Positions 1 through 9,033 of a DNA stretch of 56,310 nt are shown piece after piece. Positions within the stretch are counted from its first letter, which is position 1; every line of letters starts with the position of its first letter. The notes under the pieces were generated by a model, which made no database searches, was not told where the DNA came from, and worked only from the letters and a program-made list of their open reading frames with translations. The stretch is taken from contig NZ_RBWE01000001.1 in NCBI RefSeq assembly GCF_003627965.1, positions 386,026-442,335 of the forward strand. Reading direction: 5' to 3'. The stretch is from Desulfofundulus salinus. GTDB lineage: Bacteria; Bacillota; Desulfotomaculia; Desulfotomaculales; Desulfovirgulaceae. Position numbers and translations under genes: made by a program.

Positions 1-159
1 TAATACCAGGGCAGCTTCAAAGGTTGAGATCTGACCTTCCAAAACCCGCTGCAAAACCAGCATCCGCTTCAGTTCCGTCTGTGACAGGGTAACCATCTCC
101 TTCATACTGACATTTTCACTGACGGATTTTACCCTGACAATATCACAGACGGATCACAC
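1..159 (-). mobile_element. Transposase 5' remnant and IS end, copy A (runs off left edge)
   Basis: A minus-strand frame starts with ATG at 105 and leaves the window. Its N-terminus (MKEMVTLSQTELKRMLVLQ, followed by a helix-turn-helix-like stretch) resembles the start of ISNCY-type integrase-core transposases. The same stretch recurs at 55233-55391 with only about three mismatches. Upstream of the start codon are two direct 21-base repeats (107-127 and 134-154) of the form CTGACAwTwTCACwGACGGAT, as expected for transposase-binding sites near an IS end. Homology between copies stops at about 159, just before a TTGACA box in both places. Whether the part outside the window is complete cannot be seen. 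Confidence 0.7.
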
Positions 160-176
160 AGCCGCCAAAATTTCTG

Positions 177-243
177 TTGACACGGTATGGCAGCTATGCT
201 AAAATTATAATTTCTTGACAAGAACCAGGCCCCGTGTTATAAT
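177..243 (+). promoter_or_regulatory. Tandem sigma-A promoters for carD
   Basis: Two promoter-like pairs lie in front of carD. The first is TTGACA (177-182), 17 bases, TAAAAT (200-205). The second is TTGACA (215-220), 17 bases, TATAAT (238-243), a full consensus match placed 38 bases before the start codon. The upstream one begins 17 bases beyond the end of the transposase remnant. Confidence 0.8.
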
Positions 244-281
244 AATACCAGGGCAAAGTTTTGGTTTAAGGGGGTCCGGCG

Positions 282-758
282 TTGTTTAAAGTTGGTGATA
301 AAGTCGTGTACCCCATGCACGGGGCAGGGATTATCGAAGCCATTGAGGAAAAGGAAGTCCTGGGAGAGAAGAAGCAGTATTATATTTTGCGCTTACCCGT
401 GGGTGATATGAAAGTAATGATTCCCATCGCCAACTGCCGGGAGGTTGGCCTGCGGGAAGTTATCGACCGGGCGAGCGTTCCCAAGGTAATCAATATTCTC
501 AAGGGAAAAAGCACTGCCATGTCCTCCAACTGGAACCGGCGCTACCGGGCCAACCTGGAAAAAATGCGCAGCGGTGATATATATGAGGTAGCCGAAGTGG
601 TACGCAACCTGGCCAAACGGGAGAAGGAAAAAGGCCTTTCTTCCGGGGAAAGAAAAATGCTTGAAAATGCGCGACAAATACTAATCAGTGAGCTGGCTCT
701 GGCTGCTGAGCTGGAGGAAGAAAAGGCCCAATCCCTGGTGGACAGCGCTTTCGCTTGA
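282..758 (+). CDS. carD: CarD family transcriptional regulator
   Basis: 158 residues, normal for the CarD/CdnL family, which binds the RNA polymerase beta subunit through an N-terminal Tudor-like domain and stabilises open complexes at sigma-A promoters. The N-terminus (MFKVGDKVVYPMHGAGIIEA) is the classic CarD_TRCF signature, and the C-terminal half is helical and basic (about residues 60-150), matching the DNA-binding domain. Translation starts at TTG 282, preceded by AAGGGGGT at 268-275. It has tandem sigma-A promoters and its own terminator, so it is a single-gene unit at the head of the housekeeping block. The position before the PIN/TRAM gene and ispDF is the usual one in Firmicutes. 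Confidence 0.93.
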   Translation: MFKVGDKVVYPMHGAGIIEAIEEKEVLGEKKQYYILRLPVGDMKVMIPIANCREVGLREVIDRASVPKVINILKGKSTAMSSNWNRRYRANLEKMRSGDIYEVAEVVRNLAKREKEKGLSSGERKMLENARQILISELALAAELEEEKAQSLVDSAFA

Positions 759-761
759 TAC

Positions 762-793
762 ACGTCAGTCATTACTGACGTTTTTTCTTTTTT
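762..793 (+). terminator. Intrinsic terminator of carD
   Basis: Perfect 8-base stem ACGTCAGT (762-769) and ACTGACGT (774-781) around CATT, followed by a long T-rich tract to 793. Confidence 0.92.
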
Positions 794-818
794 ACAGGTA
801 AGATTCTCCATTTTTTTG

Positions 819-847
819 TTGAAGTGGCTGTCCCTTGGGACTATAAT
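819..847 (+). promoter_or_regulatory. Sigma-A promoter of the PIN/TRAM-isp operon
   Basis: TTGAAG (819-824), 17-base spacer, TATAAT (842-847), 56 bases before the TTG start at 903. Confidence 0.75.
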
Positions 848-902
848 ATAAGTGTCAACAGTGCTAATAATAAACAGCAAAAGAGAAAGGGAGGTGAAGA
901 AA

Positions 903-2042
903 TTGCTCAGGCGCATTATTTTTTTTCTGCTGATCGCCCTCTTTTCGGCATCCGGATTTTATGCGGGTTTGCTCATCCTGGACAAGAGTCTCTTTTCCCT
1001 TCCGGCCGGTTTACCCCAGCTCAAGTTTGGTATCATGGCCCTGAGCACCCTGGTGGGGCTGGTTTTGGGATTAGTGCTGACTTCTCCGATTATCCGCGGG
1101 GCGCTGCGCTTGACTTCTTTCCTGGAACAGCGCCTTTCCAGGACACCGACCCAGGATCTGGTCATGGGTTCTGTGGGCTTGATTATTGGACTCATAATTG
1201 CTAATTTATTAGGTTCAATTCTTTTCGTTCTGGGGCCTTTGGGCAGGTTAATCTGGATCCTTGGTACGCTGCTTTTAGGCTACCTGGGCATGAGTGTGGC
1301 CGTGAAAAAGCGGGAGGAATTGCTGGGCCTGTTTAGCAATTTTCCCCGTTTCGGCAAGGAGAAGGTTTCACGGGCTGAAAACCGCCAGTCCAATTACAAG
1401 CTGCTGGACACCAGCGTGATCATAGACGGCCGCATAGCCGATCTGGTTGAGAGCGGCTTCATCGAAGGCACCCTTCTGGTCCCAGCCTTTGTGCTGGAGG
1501 AACTGCGGCATATCGCCGATTCCCCGGACGTGTTGAAGCGCAACCGCGGTCGCCGGGGCCTGGATATCTTAAACCAGATGCGCAAGAATTCCCCGGTGAA
1601 GGTGCAGATTATCGACAATGTGCGGGGCCTGGATGATGTGGCCGAGGTGGACTCCAAGCTGGTTAAGCTCGCCCAGCGGTTGGGGGCCAAAATAATGACC
1701 AACGATTTTAATTTGAATAAGGTGGCCGAGCTTCACGGCGTGAAGGTGCTCAACATCAATGAACTGGCCAACGCCATCAAGCCCGTGGTTCTGCCGGGAG
1801 AAGAGATGACCGTGCAGGTGGTGCGGGACGGCAAGGAGGCTGGCCAGGGAGTGGGCTACCTGGACGACGGCACCATGATCGTGGTGGACGGGGGCAAAAA
1901 ATACATGGGGCAAACCATCAGCGTGCTGGTGACCAGCGTTCTGCAAACCGCGGCCGGACGGATGATCTTTGCCCGTCCCCGGCAGGAACAGCGCCAGGAG
2001 GCACAAAATGTGCGGTACAACGGGGTGAACGCCCTTGGATAG
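903..2042 (+). CDS. Membrane-anchored PIN/TRAM domain protein (YacL family)
   Basis: 379 residues. Four hydrophobic helices fill about residues 1-120. A PIN nuclease-like domain follows from about 155 (LLDTSVIIDGRIADL, carrying the first acidic residues), and a C-terminal TRAM domain (about 300-365) with glycine-rich strands. Family knowledge: YacL-type proteins couple a membrane segment to a PIN ribonuclease fold; substrate and role remain unsettled. The frame is open back to GTG 852, but TTG 903 with GGAGGTGA at 890-897 gives a basic start (MLRRIIFF) directly before the first helix and is preferred. It overlaps ispD by 8 bases, so the two are translationally coupled. Confidence 0.88.
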   Translation: MLRRIIFFLLIALFSASGFYAGLLILDKSLFSLPAGLPQLKFGIMALSTLVGLVLGLVLTSPIIRGALRLTSFLEQRLSRTPTQDLVMGSVGLIIGLIIANLLGSILFVLGPLGRLIWILGTLLLGYLGMSVAVKKREELLGLFSNFPRFGKEKVSRAENRQSNYKLLDTSVIIDGRIADLVESGFIEGTLLVPAFVLEELRHIADSPDVLKRNRGRRGLDILNQMRKNSPVKVQIIDNVRGLDDVAEVDSKLVKLAQRLGAKIMTNDFNLNKVAELHGVKVLNINELANAIKPVVLPGEEMTVQVVRDGKEAGQGVGYLDDGTMIVVDGGKKYMGQTISVLVTSVLQTAAGRMIFARPRQEQRQEAQNVRYNGVNALG

Positions 2043-2751
2043 TATTTTTGGCGTGGTGGTGGCCGCGGGACGTTCTGTGCGGATGGGTCAGGGAGTAAAC
2101 AAACAGTTCCTGCCCCTTTCCGGCTTGCCGGTACTGGCCCGGAGCTTGCAGGTTTTTGAGGAGGCCGTGCCGGTTAAAGGTTATGTTCTGGTAATGGCAG
2201 AGGGTGAGGTAGACCGCGCGTCCCGGCTGGCCCGTCAGGAATGGGGCTGCCGCAAGCTGCTGGCGGTGGTGCCCGGCGGCGAGCGGCGGCAGGATTCCGT
2301 GCGCAAGGGGCTGGAGGCCCTGCCTGCGGAAGCGGAAATAGTGCTCGTCCACGACGGTGCCCGGCCGCTGGTGGGGGTGGAAGAGCTGGTGGCGGTGGCT
2401 TCCGAGGCCGCCCGCTGGGGGGCGGCCACCCTGGCCGTGCCGGTGAAGGATACGGTGAAGGAGGCGGGCACCGACGGCTTTGTGGTCCGCACCCTGCCCC
2501 GGGAGGCCCTGTGGTTGACCCAAACCCCCCAGGCCTTCAGATATTCCCTGCTTCGGGAAGCGCACCAAAGGGCGGAGGCGGAAAAATTTACGGCCACCGA
2601 CGACGCTTCCCTGGTGGAGGCCCTGGGCCACCGGGTGAAGCTGGTGCCCGGTTCTTACCGGAACATCAAGATTACCACCCCCGAGGACTTAGCCGTGGCA
2701 GAGGCACTGCTCCGAGCGCCTTCCATAACAGGTGATGACCAAAGGGGGTAA
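2035..2751 (+). CDS. ispD: 2-C-methyl-D-erythritol 4-phosphate cytidylyltransferase
   Basis: 238 residues. Transfers CMP from CTP to MEP in the methylerythritol phosphate route to isoprenoids. The nucleotide-binding start [19 protein letters not shown], with the conserved G-x-G-x-R-M-G and Lys, lies at residues 7-25. [11 protein letters not shown] (about 103-113) and the later T(D)DASLVE motif are also present. The TTG start at 2035 lies inside the end of the PIN/TRAM gene. ispF follows after 5 bases, the common ispDF pairing, so two consecutive MEP steps are made from one transcript. Confidence 0.95.
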   Translation: MDSIFGVVVAAGRSVRMGQGVNKQFLPLSGLPVLARSLQVFEEAVPVKGYVLVMAEGEVDRASRLARQEWGCRKLLAVVPGGERRQDSVRKGLEALPAEAEIVLVHDGARPLVGVEELVAVASEAARWGAATLAVPVKDTVKEAGTDGFVVRTLPREALWLTQTPQAFRYSLLREAHQRAEAEKFTATDDASLVEALGHRVKLVPGSYRNIKITTPEDLAVAEALLRAPSITGDDQRG

Positions 2752-2756
2752 TAAAA

Positions 2757-3269
2757 TTGTGCGCGAAGCAAAGACATGCCGCCGGGTCTTCACCTTTGCG
2801 GGTGGGTTTTGGTTATGACGTGCACCGGCTGGTTACCGGGCGCCCCCTGATCCTGGGAGGGGTCAACGTACCCTTTGACCGGGGGCTGGAGGGCCACTCC
2901 GATGCCGATGTGCTGGTGCATGCCGTTATGGATGCCCTGCTGGGTGCGGCCGGGCAGGGGGACATCGGGCGTCATTTTCCCGACCGTGATCCCCGGTATG
3001 CCGGCATTTCCAGCCTTTTGCTCCTGGAACGGGTTGGCCGCCTGCTGGTCGAGAAGGGTTTTGCCGTGAACAACATTGATGCGGTGGTGGTGGCCCAGGC
3101 GCCCAGGCTGGCCGCGTACATTCCTGACATGGAATTTAACATCGCCCGGTCGCTCAATATTGATGCCGGCCGCATTAACGTGAAGGCCACAACTACCGAG
3201 GGCCTGGGATTTACCGGCACCGGTGAGGGAATAGCGGCTTACGCCGTGGCCGCCGTTGTCTCTTCTTGA
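2757..3269 (+). CDS. ispF: 2-C-methyl-D-erythritol 2,4-cyclodiphosphate synthase
   Basis: 170 residues, slightly longer than the usual 157-160 because of an N-terminal extension of about 13 residues before the family start [11 protein letters not shown]. The metal ligands Asp and His of G-Y-D-V-H are present, as are [11 protein letters not shown] and the C-terminal [17 protein letters not shown] motif. It cyclises CDP-ME 2-phosphate to MEcPP with loss of CMP. The TTG start at 2757 follows AAAGGGGG (2741-2748) at good spacing. Immediately downstream of ispD. Confidence 0.95.
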   Translation: MCAKQRHAAGSSPLRVGFGYDVHRLVTGRPLILGGVNVPFDRGLEGHSDADVLVHAVMDALLGAAGQGDIGRHFPDRDPRYAGISSLLLLERVGRLLVEKGFAVNNIDAVVVAQAPRLAAYIPDMEFNIARSLNIDAGRINVKATTTEGLGFTGTGEGIAAYAVAAVVSS

Positions 3270-3381
3270 GGTCGTGCGGAAGAATCCATTCCCCACGGGA
3301 ACCCTGGATTAACCGCGCAGGGACGAAATTCTTCCGGGGGCAACCGGCATGGTTTTTATACCCGGCGAAGGGGTGGATTCT

Positions 3382-4020
3382 ATGTTGAATACTAAAGACC
3401 TCGTGATAACCCTGTTAAAAGAGCGGAAGTATGATGAAATCGCCGAAATGGTGGCCGGGGACAGGACCAGGATCAGGTACTTGAGAAGGCTCCTGTACGA
3501 GCCCGGTACGCTCCTCTGCTGGCGGGCCATCGAGGCCATGGGTGTGGTGGCCGGGCGCCTGGCCGAAGAAGACCCCCAGGCGGTGAGGTTGATTTTGCGC
3601 AACCTGCTCTGGGCCATTAACGAGGAGTCCGGGGGCATTGGCTGGGCTTCCGTGGAAGCCATGGGCGAGATAGTCTCCCGCCGGCCGGATCTATATGGGG
3701 ATTATGCTTCCATCATCCTTTTTCACGTGGATGAGGAGATGCTGCGCCGCGGGGTAATGTGGGCGGCAGGACAAATTGCCCGGGCCAGACCGGATCTGGT
3801 GAGGAGATACATACCCATGCTGGCCCCTTACGTGGACGATCCCGACCCCGTGGTAAGGGGGTACACGTTGCGTTTTCTCGGTATAATGGGCGAGAAACTG
3901 GATAGGGAGCAATACGGGCATTTGTTGCAGGATACCAGTATCGTACCCGTTTATGAAGACGGGGAAATACGCCGGGTTACCATTGCGGAGCTTGCCCTTG
4001 CCTGCACCAATTGCCGGTAG
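3382..4020 (+). CDS. HEAT-repeat protein, DVU0298 family
   Basis: 212 residues made of repeated helical pairs (for example AVRLILRNLLWAINEESGG and GWASVEAMGEIVSRRPDLY), matching the DVU0298-type HEAT-like proteins of sulfate reducers and relatives. Function unknown; such solenoids usually mediate protein-protein contacts. An ATG at 3349 is possible, but ATG 3382 has AAGGGGTGG at 3369-3377 and is preferred. The last 70 bases overlap the end of coaE on the opposite strand, so no separate terminator lies between the two genes. It is probably the last gene of the isp transcript, after a gap of about 110 bases. Confidence 0.75.
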   Translation: MLNTKDLVITLLKERKYDEIAEMVAGDRTRIRYLRRLLYEPGTLLCWRAIEAMGVVAGRLAEEDPQAVRLILRNLLWAINEESGGIGWASVEAMGEIVSRRPDLYGDYASIILFHVDEEMLRRGVMWAAGQIARARPDLVRRYIPMLAPYVDDPDPVVRGYTLRFLGIMGEKLDREQYGHLLQDTSIVPVYEDGEIRRVTIAELALACTNCR

Positions 4021-4589
4021 ACTTCTTCCACCTGCTTTCTGGTTTCTTCCAGGTTGCTGTCGTTATAAATCACAAAATCGGCCCACTTCATTTTTTCGCT
4101 CAGGGGAGCCTGGGCGTTAATTCTTTTGAGGGCTTCATCCCGGTCAAGACCCCGGGCCAAAAGCCTTTGAAGCTGCACCTCGGGGGAAGCGTAGACCACA
4201 ATGATCTTCTCCACCAGGTGTACGGCCCCCGCTTCAATCAACAGGGGGATTTCTTTAATAATCACTGCACGGGGGTCCCCGGCTAAAATCTGAGCCGTAA
4301 TTTTTTTATCCTCTTCAAAAACTGCCGGGTGGACGATCCGGTTCAATCGCGCCAGCTTTTCCGGGTCGTCAAAAACCAGGCGGCCCAGCTTTTTACGGTT
4401 GATGGTTTGATCGGGATTTAGAATTTCCACCCCGAAAAACTCGACGATTTCCTCCCAGGCCTTCAACCCCGGGCGCGTTACCTCGTGGGCCAGGACGTCA
4501 AAATCGATGACGTGGGCCCCCAGTTCTTGAAACAACCTGGCTACCGTGCTTTTGCCCGTGGCAATGCCGCCGGTAAGACCTGCGATCAT
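3951..4589 (-). CDS. coaE: Dephospho-CoA kinase
   Basis: 212 residues. P-loop GLTGGIATGKSTV at residues 4-16, followed by DFDVLAHEVTRPG and the CoaE lid and CoA-binding region (RNRIVHPAVF-like, IIKEIPLLIEAG). Catalyses ATP-dependent 3'-phosphorylation of dephospho-CoA, the last step of CoA synthesis. It is the only minus-strand gene in the housekeeping block. Its C-terminus overlaps the HEAT-repeat gene tail to tail by 70 bases. The last 15 or so residues are low-complexity and may be dispensable. Confidence 0.93.
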   Translation of the reverse strand: MIAGLTGGIATGKSTVARLFQELGAHVIDFDVLAHEVTRPGLKAWEEIVEFFGVEILNPDQTINRKKLGRLVFDDPEKLARLNRIVHPAVFEEDKKITAQILAGDPRAVIIKEIPLLIEAGAVHLVEKIIVVYASPEVQLQRLLARGLDRDEALKRINAQAPLSEKMKWADFVIYNDSNLEETRKQVEEVYRQLVQARASSAMVTRRISPSS

Positions 4590-4750
4590 CTCCCACTACC
4601 ATCCTTTTTCCCCCTCACGGCCATGAAGGCGGCCGTGCCGGGCAAAAATCCCGCCCCCAGGTGTTCGAACACCGGGGAAAGGCGCTTTTTCTACGTCATT
4701 ATTCTAACCCCGCGCGAACGGCCCGGCAAGGCCCCGATTACATTCAAAAG

Positions 4751-4780
4751 TTGCCTCTGCTCCCGGGCCGGTGATATAAT
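4751..4780 (+). promoter_or_regulatory. Sigma-A promoter of gltX
   Basis: TTGCCT (4751-4756), 18 bases, TATAAT (4775-4780), 53 bases before the gltX start. The rest of the 244-base gap back to coaE shows no gene; no T-box leader was recognised in it. Confidence 0.65.
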
Positions 4781-4833
4781 ATGGGTCGAATAATGAGGTT
4801 TTAAAAATCTCTTGAGCAGAGGAGGACTATTTT

Positions 4834-6282
4834 TTGTCCGGCGTCAGAGTAAGATTTGCCCCCAGCCCCACCGGCCCGCTGCACATCGGGGGGGCTCGTT
4901 CGGCTTTGTTTAACTGGCTGTTTGCCCGCAACCAGGGCGGCACTTTTATTGTGCGCATCGAGGATACGGATCTGGAGCGCTCTTCCCGGGAATCCGAGGA
5001 AAACATCCTGGCCGCTTTGCGCTGGCTGGGCCTCGATTGGGACGAGGGGATTGAAGTGGGCGGTCCCCACGGCCCTTACCGGCAGACGGAGAGGCTTACC
5101 ATTTACCAGCGTTATGCCCGGCAGCTTTTAGAAACCGGGTGGGCCTACCACTGTTACTGTACCGAAGAGGAGCTGGCTGCCGAGCGGGAAGCCCTTTTGG
5201 CCCGGGGCGAGATGCCCCGCTATACCGGCCGATGTCGTCACCTGTGTGAGGAGGACCGGCGCCGTTTGGAAGCCGGGGGGCGCCGGCCGGTATTGCGCTT
5301 TGCGGTCCCCTCCGGGGAAAACATTACCGTGCAGGACCTGGTCCGCGGGGAAGTATCCTTTGATGCTGACGGCATCGGCGACTTTATTATCGTTAAGTCT
5401 GACGGCATCCCCACCTACAACTTTGCCGTGGTGGTGGATGACCATACCATGGGCATTACCCACGTCATCCGGGCGGAGGAGCACCTGTCCAATACGCCGC
5501 GGCAGATTCTCCTTTACCGGGCCTTCGGATGGCCGGTGCCGCAATTTGCCCACGTTTCGCTGATCCTGGGCCAGGATCGCACCAAGATGAGCAAGCGGCA
5601 CGGAGCCACCTCCATCGAGCAGTACCGGGAGATGGGCTACCTTCCCGAGGCCCTGGTCAACTTCCTGGCCCTTTTAGGCTGGTCCCCCGGCGGCGAAGAG
5701 GAAATCTTTACTCTGGAAGAGTTAAAACGGCAGTTTTCCCTCGAGCGGGTGGCCAAAAATCCGGCCGTTTTTGACCTGGACAAGCTTAACTGGTTGAACG
5801 GCCACTACATTCGTCAAAGCTCCCTGGAGCGGGTTACCGATCTGGCCATACCCTTTTTGCAAAAGGCCGGATATATTTCCGGAGAAGTAACCCCGGAGCA
5901 GTATCAATGGTTGAAACAACTGGTGGCGACCGTACGGGATTACCTGACCAACCTGTCCGAGATTAACCAGCACGTGGATATTTTCTTTGCGCCGGAAGTA
6001 GAGCCGGAAAATGAAGAGGCCCGCACGGTGCTGGCCGGGGAGCAGGTTCCCCGTGTGCTGTCCGCCCTGGCAGAGAAAATCAGGTCGGCAGATGGATTGG
6101 ATGAAGAAACTGCCCGGAGCATATTGAAAAAGCTGCCCAGGGAACTGGGATTGGGCGCTCGCAAAGTGTACCTGCCCATCCGGGTGGCCCTTACCGGCCG
6201 GACCCACGGTCCGGAACTTTACCAGGTCATCCCTCTCCTGGGCAAGGAAAAGGTGCTGGCCCGCCTGGCCCGGGCAGGTTAA
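4834..6282 (+). CDS. gltX: Glutamate--tRNA ligase
   Basis: 482 residues, class I synthetase. The HIGH-type motif is in [20 protein letters not shown] (residues 7-26), and the KMSKS-type motif is [10 protein letters not shown] (about 250). A CxC/CxxH region (YCYCTEEEL ... CRHLC) gives a possible zinc site in the middle. TTG start at 4834, with AGAGGAGG at 4818-4825. Charges tRNA-Glu with glutamate. Whether it also charges tRNA-Gln cannot be told from this sequence. First gene of the gltX-cysE-cysS run, a conserved Firmicute arrangement. Confidence 0.95.
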   Translation: MSGVRVRFAPSPTGPLHIGGARSALFNWLFARNQGGTFIVRIEDTDLERSSRESEENILAALRWLGLDWDEGIEVGGPHGPYRQTERLTIYQRYARQLLETGWAYHCYCTEEELAAEREALLARGEMPRYTGRCRHLCEEDRRRLEAGGRRPVLRFAVPSGENITVQDLVRGEVSFDADGIGDFIIVKSDGIPTYNFAVVVDDHTMGITHVIRAEEHLSNTPRQILLYRAFGWPVPQFAHVSLILGQDRTKMSKRHGATSIEQYREMGYLPEALVNFLALLGWSPGGEEEIFTLEELKRQFSLERVAKNPAVFDLDKLNWLNGHYIRQSSLERVTDLAIPFLQKAGYISGEVTPEQYQWLKQLVATVRDYLTNLSEINQHVDIFFAPEVEPENEEARTVLAGEQVPRVLSALAEKIRSADGLDEETARSILKKLPRELGLGARKVYLPIRVALTGRTHGPELYQVIPLLGKEKVLARLARAG

Positions 6283-6321
6283 TTGTATCCATGCTCCGGT
6301 TTGCCACTTGGAGGGTGGGTT

Positions 6322-7059
6322 ATGTTCAAGCAACTGAAGCGTGACATACAGGCGGTATTTGAACGGGATCCGGCGGCTAAAAGTCTTCTGGAAGTGCTGC
6401 TCTGCTATCCCGGCCTGCATGCCATTATTATGCACCGGATAGCCCATTTCTTTTACCGGAAGCGGCTCTTCACCATCGCCCGGTTGATTTCCCATATCTC
6501 CCGTTTTCTCACCCAGATTGAAATTCACCCCGGAGCCAGGATCGGCCAGGGACTGTTCATTGACCACGGAGCCGGGGTGGTCATCGGGGAAACGGCCGAA
6601 ATTGGCGACAATGTAACCATTTACCAGGGAGTAACCCTGGGGGGAACGGGGAAGGAAAAGGGCAAACGCCACCCCACCATCGGCAACAATGTGGTCATCA
6701 GCGCCGGTGCCAAGATTTTAGGCTCCTTTACCGTCGGGGACAACTCGAAGATCGGCGCCGGGTCGGTGGTACTCAAGCCCGTACCTCCCAACAGTACCGT
6801 GGTGGGGGTGCCCGGCAAGGTGGTCATCCAGGACGGCAAGCGGGTAGGTTCGGCCAGTGCGCCGGATATTGACCTGCGGCACGACTTGCTGCCCGACCCG
6901 GTGGCGGAAGTAATTAACTGCCTGATGCACAACATTGAGCGCCTGGAAAAACGGGTCCTGGAACTGGAGAAAAAGCTGGCGGACAGCAAACCGGGGGAAC
7001 CCTTAAAGTCCTGTGACGCCGTGGTGCAGGGCGCCTTTTCCCGGCCAAACGAGTCGTGA
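6322..7059 (+). CDS. cysE: Serine O-acetyltransferase
   Basis: 245 residues. N-terminal helical SATase region followed by left-handed beta-helix hexapeptide repeats ([39 protein letters not shown]). The catalytic His of IDHGAG and the [17 protein letters not shown] segment are typical CysE. Makes O-acetylserine for cysteine synthesis. ATG 6322 follows GGAGGGTGGG and matches the family start, although the frame is open further upstream. The C-terminal 40 residues (coiled-coil-like [14 protein letters not shown]) are longer than in enteric CysE. Confidence 0.94.
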   Translation: MFKQLKRDIQAVFERDPAAKSLLEVLLCYPGLHAIIMHRIAHFFYRKRLFTIARLISHISRFLTQIEIHPGARIGQGLFIDHGAGVVIGETAEIGDNVTIYQGVTLGGTGKEKGKRHPTIGNNVVISAGAKILGSFTVGDNSKIGAGSVVLKPVPPNSTVVGVPGKVVIQDGKRVGSASAPDIDLRHDLLPDPVAEVINCLMHNIERLEKRVLELEKKLADSKPGEPLKSCDAVVQGAFSRPNES

Positions 7060-7068
7060 GGGGGCGGT

Positions 7069-7111
7069 ACGCCGGTCCTGAAACGAAGCCCTGTGAGCTC
7101 GGGACCGGCGT
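7069..7111. other. Hairpin between cysE and cysS
   Basis: ACGCCGGTCC (7069-7078) is perfectly complementary to GGACCGGCGT (7102-7111) with a 23-base loop. No T-tract follows, so this is more likely an RNA-processing or stability element than a terminator. Confidence 0.5.
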
Positions 7112-7153
7112 GCAGGTCGTTTCATAACGTGGATTTAGAGGAGCGATTGTTCC

Positions 7154-8605
7154 ATGGAAATATACAATACTTTGACCAGACGCAAGGAAAAGTTTATTCC
7201 CCGGGAGCAGGGGCGGGTGGATATGTATGTCTGCGGGCCGACCACCTATAACTTCATCCACCTGGGCAACGCCCGCCCCCTGGTCTTTTTTGACACCGTG
7301 CGGCGGTATTTCCAGTACAAGGGCTACCGGGTGAAGTATGTTCAGAATTTTACAGACATCGACGACAAGATCATCAACCGGGCCCGTGAAGAAGGTGTCG
7401 ATGCCCTGGCCCTGGCCCGCAAATATATTGACGAATACTACCGGGACGCCGGGGCCTTGAATGTGCGGCCGGCCGATGTGCACCCCAGGGTTTCCGAGCA
7501 CCTCCCGGAAATCATCGATCTCATTAGTACCCTTATCGAAAAGAAGGCCGCCTATGTGGTGGATGGGGACGTCTACTTTGACATCAGCGCTTTTCCCGAG
7601 TACGGCAAGCTGTCCGGGCGCACCCTGGAGGAAATGCAGGCGGGGGCCCGGGTGGAGGTGGACCCCCGCAAAAAGCACCCCATGGATTTCGCCCTGTGGA
7701 AGGCGGCCAAACCCGGCGAACCGGCCTGGGACAGTCCCTGGGGTAAAGGGCGTCCCGGCTGGCACATTGAATGCTCGGCCATGGCTTTAAAATACCTGGG
7801 GAATAACTTCGACATTCACGGGGGAGGTTTTGACCTGGTCTTCCCCCACCACGAAAACGAAATTGCCCAGGCCGAGGCGGCCACGGGCCGGCCGTTTGTG
7901 CGCTACTGGATGCATAACGGCTTCATTACCGTCAACCAGGAAAAAATGTCCAAATCCCTGGGCAACTTCTTTCTGGTGCGGGAAATTCTGGACAAGTTTC
8001 CCCCGGAGGTAGTGCGTTTCTTCCTCCTTTCCACCCATTACCGCAGCCCGCTGGATTTCGACGACGAAAAGATGGCTGCCGCCGGGCGGGGACTGGAACG
8101 CTTTAAAAACAGTATCCGCCTGTTAACCGAGGCCCTGGACCGGCCGTCCCGGGAACAAATAAAACCCGAAGATGAAGAATTTATAGCCGCCCTGGAAAAA
8201 TACCACCAGGATTTTGTGGCCGCCATGGATGACGATTTTAATACCGCCCTGGCTGTGGGCATTTGCTTTGAACTGGCCCGGGAAGTGAATGCTTACCTGC
8301 ATAACGCCGCCGGGTCTCCCTGCCGGGAAGCCCTGGAAAAGGCCATGGACCTTTTCCGCTCCTTTAACGAAGTGCTGGGCCTTTTCCGGGTTGATGAAAG
8401 GACCGGGCGCATACTCATCGAGGGGCGGCATGCAAAAAGCGATGGCCTTGAGGAAGCCCTGATCGATTTGTTGCTGGAAGTGCGGCAGCAGGCCAGGGCG
8501 AAAAAGGACTGGGCCACTGCAGACCACATCCGGGATCGCCTGAAGGAAATGGGTATTATTCTGGAAGATACGCCCGGCGGCGTGCGCTGGAAGAGACAGG
8601 GATAA
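7154..8605 (+). CDS. cysS: Cysteine--tRNA ligase
   Basis: 483 residues, class I synthetase. Zinc and HIGH region [19 protein letters not shown] (HLGN variant of HIGH) at about residues 25-43; further zinc ligands in GWHIECSAM and [18 protein letters not shown] at about 265. Charges tRNA-Cys with cysteine made from the upstream cysE product. The ATG start at 7154 is preceded by GAGGAGCGA. Full length. Confidence 0.96.
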   Translation: MEIYNTLTRRKEKFIPREQGRVDMYVCGPTTYNFIHLGNARPLVFFDTVRRYFQYKGYRVKYVQNFTDIDDKIINRAREEGVDALALARKYIDEYYRDAGALNVRPADVHPRVSEHLPEIIDLISTLIEKKAAYVVDGDVYFDISAFPEYGKLSGRTLEEMQAGARVEVDPRKKHPMDFALWKAAKPGEPAWDSPWGKGRPGWHIECSAMALKYLGNNFDIHGGGFDLVFPHHENEIAQAEAATGRPFVRYWMHNGFITVNQEKMSKSLGNFFLVREILDKFPPEVVRFFLLSTHYRSPLDFDDEKMAAAGRGLERFKNSIRLLTEALDRPSREQIKPEDEEFIAALEKYHQDFVAAMDDDFNTALAVGICFELAREVNAYLHNAAGSPCREALEKAMDLFRSFNEVLGLFRVDERTGRILIEGRHAKSDGLEEALIDLLLEVRQQARAKKDWATADHIRDRLKEMGIILEDTPGGVRWKRQG

Positions 8606-8619
8606 GGGGACCGGTTGCC

Positions 8620-9033
8620 TTGGCTATGTCCTTACCCGGGGAGATCATCCCCAACCCGGAACAGTTGCCGGCCCTCGTGCTGGCCTATATTGGAGACGCC
8701 GTGTATGAGCTGGCCATCCGTCAATATCTGGTGGCCCGGGGGATCGTTTGCGTGAATCAACTGCATCAGGAAACCATAAAATATGTACGGGCCGATACAC
8801 AGGCCCGGGTGATGCATGCCCTAAAAGATGAACTTACCGAAGTGGAGGCTGCCGTTGCCCGGCGGGGCCGCAATGCCCGGAGCGGTCACCCACCCCGGGG
8901 CTCCGATGTGATCAGCTACCGCTACAGTACGGGGCTGGAAAGTCTTGTCGGTTATCTGTATCTATCGGGGCAAAGCGAGCGCCTGGGAGAGATCCTTGCC
9001 CTTGCCCGTCAGGTGGTGGAAAAGGATGACTGA
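8620..9033 (+). CDS. mrnC: Mini-ribonuclease III
   Basis: 137 residues: a single RNase III catalytic domain with no double-stranded-RNA-binding domain, as in MrnC. The signature LAYIGDAVYELAIRQYL lies at residues 21-37, containing the catalytic Asp. Family role: maturation of 23S rRNA ends. TTG start at 8620 (an ATG two codons later is also possible). It lies 14 bases after cysS and overlaps rlmB by 8 bases, the standard cysS-mrnC-rlmB arrangement. Confidence 0.93.
   Translation: MAMSLPGEIIPNPEQLPALVLAYIGDAVYELAIRQYLVARGIVCVNQLHQETIKYVRADTQARVMHALKDELTEVEAAVARRGRNARSGHPPRGSDVISYRYSTGLESLVGYLYLSGQSERLGEILALARQVVEKDD

Noticed and set aside
6283-6321. T-box leader before cysE-cysS
   Set aside because: Only 39 bases separate gltX from cysE and 94 separate cysE from cysS, with no T-box sequence (AGGGTGGNACCGCG-like) visible.
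5722-6672. Long minus-strand frames over gltX, cysE and other GC-rich genes
   Set aside because: Typical antisense shadows of high-GC coding sequence without domains.
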